A stretch of DNA of 64,000 nucleotides, from assembly GCF_963422355.1 (NCBI RefSeq), contig NC_085095.1, forward strand, positions 4,935,327-4,999,326, given 5' to 3'. Origin of the DNA: Corticium candelabrum (taxonomy: Eukaryota; Porifera; Homoscleromorpha; Homosclerophorida; Plakinidae). Position numbers and translations under genes: made by a program. Of this stretch, positions 60,964 through 64,000 are shown one piece after another. Position 1 is the stretch's first letter. Every line of letters begins with the position of its first letter. Under the pieces are notes generated by a model, which saw only the letters and a list, made by a program, of their open reading frames with translations, was not told the DNA's origin and ran no database searches.

Positions 60964-63487
60964 GGTGTCTGTAGCTCAATTGGTTAGAGAGAGCATTTGA
61001 AGAATGGAAACATCCGGGACCTTTGCAGCATGAGTTAAAGTATGGAATGGGCACAGGCGTAATTCCCTGAGGCAAGAAACTCACACGCCATTGACTCTCA
61101 ACTGAAGAGTATAAATGGAGTACCTGGTCATTGACTGGGGGGGGGGGGTGGACAAGACCACAGGCTTGGCAGAACATCTTGCATTGATAGGGTTCGTGTG
61201 GGCTTGAGGTCGAGTTTTGAGAATGCGCTTAAGTCAGTGCCCTTGGATGTTCTGGCCAAGCACCAAGGGGTTTGTCAATGTGGCCTGAAACTCTGACCAA
61301 GTAGTGCTGAACGCCCCACCTAGAAATAGGTGGGGTGCTATATCAATACCTTCACGTCTATTTGTCTATTTGTGTGTGATGCAAAATGTTGCTCATGACC
61401 ACTGGCTGCGAGTAAAATCAGTAGCACGCAAAAATCTTTTGGCAAAACAACGGGAAGTCAAACATGCCATCAATGTGGCCTGGATTCAGAAAATAGCGAG
61501 TGTGGCTAAGTTTAAAGAGAATGATCGAACACAATAGGATTGTATACGAAAATTACACCTAACCAGTATTGGATGAAGGCCAGCGTGTGTTAATACAGTG
61601 CTCAATGAAAAAAATGGAGAACTGACAAAGGATCTGAAAGATACTCAAGAATGTTGGTACAGATATTCAGTCAGTTCTAAATGTACTAAATTTCTTAAAC
61701 AGGATGTTGTACCTCTAGACCTTCGAGGAGAAATCCTGGAGATCCTCCAACATTTAAACATTTTGAAGCTGGGCAAAGTTGGGAGTTAAACCGGAATTCT
61801 TCCAGAATTGATTGCATTTGGAGGTCCAGACCTGCAGGGATATTAGACATTGGAAAAACACAGGATAGTACCAATTTTGAAATAAGGTGATTTACATCAG
61901 TGTGACAATTGGAGAGGCATAAGCCTTCTAGATGTTGTTGGCAAGGTGTTTACAAGAGTCCTTCAGGAGAGACTACAGTATGCGTAGAAGAAATGGTGTT
62001 AGATACACAAAGTGGTTTTTGAAAAGGAAGGGGTGTGTTGATATGTCTGTATTGCAAGGCAACTTATTGAAAAATCAAGAGAATTTAATTCCTCCTTATA
62101 TGTAAGAGAATTTAATTCCTCCTTATAGGTTCTTCTTGTAGATTTGAAGAACCTACGATTCAGAATCTCATATTGCTCTTTGGCAAGTTCTGGAAGAATG
62201 TGGCATACCACCGACCCTTGTAGCCATCATCAAATCTCTACATGAAGGAATGCAAGCTGAAGTAAGGGTTGGAGTCATGATCACTGACATAATATATGTT
62301 TGTAATGGTCTTCGTCAAGAATGTGTTTATTTCCCCACTCTTCAATGTATATTTCAATTCAGTTGTTCAAGATTGGAGGAATCTTTGTCATTCAGAAGGA
62401 GTGTGTGTTAAGTATAAGATTGGTAGGTGGTTAGTGGGGAACAGAACCTCAAAGTCTTGTCTGTCTACTTTGTAAGTTAGAGTCTCAATTTGCACATGAT
62501 GCAGCCTTATACTCTACATCACGTGAAGAGATTTTGAACACATTTCCAAGACTTTTGTCCAAACTGCAAAGGATTGGGGATTGACCGTATATAAGTACCA
62601 GCAAGTCAAAGGATATGGTATTTGAAATCACCGTTTGTGAAATACAAAATTCTTTAGATCCAGTGATTGTAGAGGGTGGCTCTATTGAAATAGCTGATAA
62701 CTTTGTCTACCGAGGCAGCTGCATTGCAGCAAACAGTGAATTACACGAGGAAGTGTCACACTTCATTAGGATGTTCTCTAAAAGCCTTTGGATGCTTAGG
62801 TCAGTCAATTCTCAAGAACAAGCTTTTGTCAATAACAACAAAAAGAACTGTTTATAAAGCTGTCATTTTACCCACTCTTGTATTATATGGTGCAGAGACT
62901 TGGACAGCCAAGTCTAATAATATCAGATGTCTAGACTCATTTTACAATCAATGTATACAGTACATTTTTGGTGTCACCAGATATCACCAGATATCAACAG
63001 TGGCATGACATCGAGACAAATGACATCAAAAGTTGGCATGAATGAACAGATATCTGATTTTTTAATGTTCCATTGATTACGTTGGCTAGGGCATGTTGTT
63101 GGTATGGACTCTCCTCGTACTCCAAAAGTTCTTTTTGGAGAGCTACTTTCTAAAAGGCCGTGTTATGGCATTAAAAAGAGATTGAGAGATGTACTATCCC
63201 ATGATCTAAAAGCTATGAATGTGTTTGAGGACTACGTGGAAGGCTAGGGTCAATGATTGTCTGACAACTATGGCCAGAGAAAGTCTGCAAACTCAACACT
63301 GCTAACCAACAAGATCAATCAATTTTTGTATGCCTGTGTGAAAGATTTCTTGCAGACAGAGAATAGCACACGACGTTCATGTTTTTGTTCAGTGACAACA
63401 CAGTAACAGTCGCTTATTGCCATTTCTTTGGTGTTTCATCTCTTTGGAGACACTGTTATCATTGCTGCATGCAATGGACAGCTGCCA

Positions 63488-63581
<94 letters not shown>

Positions 63582-63976
63582 TTAAATCTGTTTTATTACC
63601 TTTACCAGGAGGTTCTGTTTATCAGCATTGGTTTGTTTGTTTGTTTGTTTGTACAGGATTACTAAAAAATGTGTGCATGGATTGATTTTAATAAAATTTG
63701 ATTAGATGATAGAACTTTGATAGATGAACAATTGATTAGTTTTTGGATGAATCCGAATCAGGGTTTCCTTTCAAAGGAATCAGTGTTCCCTTTCAAAGGA
63801 TTGGCTTTGTTGACAACTGGCGGACGAGAAAAGCTAGATGATATTTGAATTCGCTTTTGCAGACCCATACCATGTTTATGAAGAGTGAATGTCGTCGTCT
63901 TATGTCGCAGAGCTTTTCTTGAATACAATCATGCAATGTACGTACTGAGAATGATAGCCACTAGCATGTTGTTGAG
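59927..63976 (+). CDS. Unrecognised gene, N-terminal part (continues beyond window)
   Basis: Four phase-compatible exons: 59927-59970, 60086-60267, 60624-60702, 63911-63976. They begin MSTTSSYLESGALER and continue LVNGESPVNVARR, TRQMFVLLRQKINDLTALSL, SLESAVRDGYRQCVVFMCYL and AFLEYNHAMYVLRMIATSMLLR. The donor GTGAGT at 63977 shows the gene continues. The predicted chain is mainly helical; the last two exons are hydrophobic and could be buried repeats of an all-helical protein. I do not recognise the family. The exon at 63911 is inferred from splice sites and phase over a 3.2-kb intron, so it is less certain than the first three. The start lies 108 bp from a divergent gene. Confidence 0.6.
60892..60963. 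repeat. (GT)n microsatellite
   Basis: Dinucleotide tract immediately upstream of the SINE, after a GTCT-rich stretch starting about 60810. Confidence 0.95.
60963..61325 (+). mobile_element. tRNA-derived SINE, copy 2
   Basis: It begins TGTCTGTAGCTCAATTGGTT, an A-box-like promoter. It then shares ACATCCGGGACC, AGGCAAGAAACTCACACGCC and GTACCTGGTCATTGACTGGG with the minus-strand copy at 33500-33756. It contains a poly-G run near 61138-61147, and its 3' end GGGGTGCTATATCAATAC resembles the start of copy 1. Confidence 0.75.
61400..63260 (+). pseudogene. Degraded LINE (reverse transcriptase and C-terminal region)
   Basis: A plus-strand remnant of a non-LTR retrotransposon in an intron. An early piece carries KNLLAKQREVKHAINVAW. 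A polymerase piece near 62290 corresponds to the GLRQGC...PTLFN motif, here changed (GLRQECVYFPTL). The C-terminal piece 62703-63008 has the conserved TVYKAVILPTLVLYGAETWT followed by RCLDSFYNQCIQYIFGV, as in CR1/RTE/L2-like elements. Multiple stops and frame changes; no intact product. Confidence 0.75.
63491..63579. repeat. (GT)n microsatellite
   Basis: About 44 GT units; gives spurious poly Val-Cys frames. Confidence 0.97.
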
Positions 63977-64000
63977 GTGAGTCACCTTGCCTCATGTGTA

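Noticed and set aside
60963..61035. tRNA gene
   Set aside because: The A-box-like start is convincing, but a cloverleaf cannot be drawn and the downstream body is shared with another dispersed copy, so it is a SINE.

Overview
This is a eukaryotic, almost certainly metazoan, genomic window. Its genes are split into many phase-consistent exons with GT-AG introns, often only 40-75 nt long, and the proteins match animal families (SEC63, MCMDC2, CDK8, TRPA, SYNCRIP/hnRNP R). AT-rich non-coding DNA, compact genes and abundant small DNA transposons would fit a non-bilaterian such as a sponge, but the sequence alone does not settle the taxon. All gene models below were built by hand from conserved residues, splice sites and phase. 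Seven models span both termini inside the window: five known families, a zinc-finger gene and an orphan protein. For these the summed exon lengths are exact multiples of three.

Layout: 1-4215 (+) is the C-terminal part of SEC63, with a large foldback element in an intron. 4216-8374 has no recognisable gene. 8375-12354 (-) is a 22-exon MCMDC2 gene. 14125-15643 (+) is a C2H2/C2HC zinc-finger gene that converges on CDK8 (15790-18470, -), with apparently overlapping 3' ends. 18601-41280 (+) is a complete 20-exon TRPA-type ankyrin ion channel. Its long introns hold an unusually rich set of mobile elements: a retroelement fragment, pogo-like, piggyBac-like, mariner-like, hAT-like and Mutator-like non-autonomous elements, a SINE and foldbacks. 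43889-45101 (-) is an aldo-keto reductase, head to head with a SYNCRIP/hnRNP R-like gene (45250-49924, +). 50.7-56.4 kb holds an unrecognised coiled-coil gene (-) and a decayed, colinear partial duplicate. 57892-58593 is a TIR element with a perfect 9-bp target duplication. 59215-59818 (-) and 59927-63976 (+, running off the window) are two unrecognised genes that again start head to head; the latter carries a SINE and a degraded LINE in one intron.

Functionally the genes are unrelated housekeeping and signalling genes: ER translocation, meiotic/MCM-like function, Mediator kinase, chemosensory/thermosensory-type cation channel, NADPH carbonyl reduction and mRNA binding. The organising theme is compact architecture. 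Three divergent gene pairs have start codons only 108-148 bp apart, so each pair probably shares a bidirectional promoter. The most interesting unexplained material is a family of TIR elements beginning TAGCCTCG with 9-bp target duplications, one copy nested inside an older pogo-like element, and the duplicated unknown coiled-coil gene.
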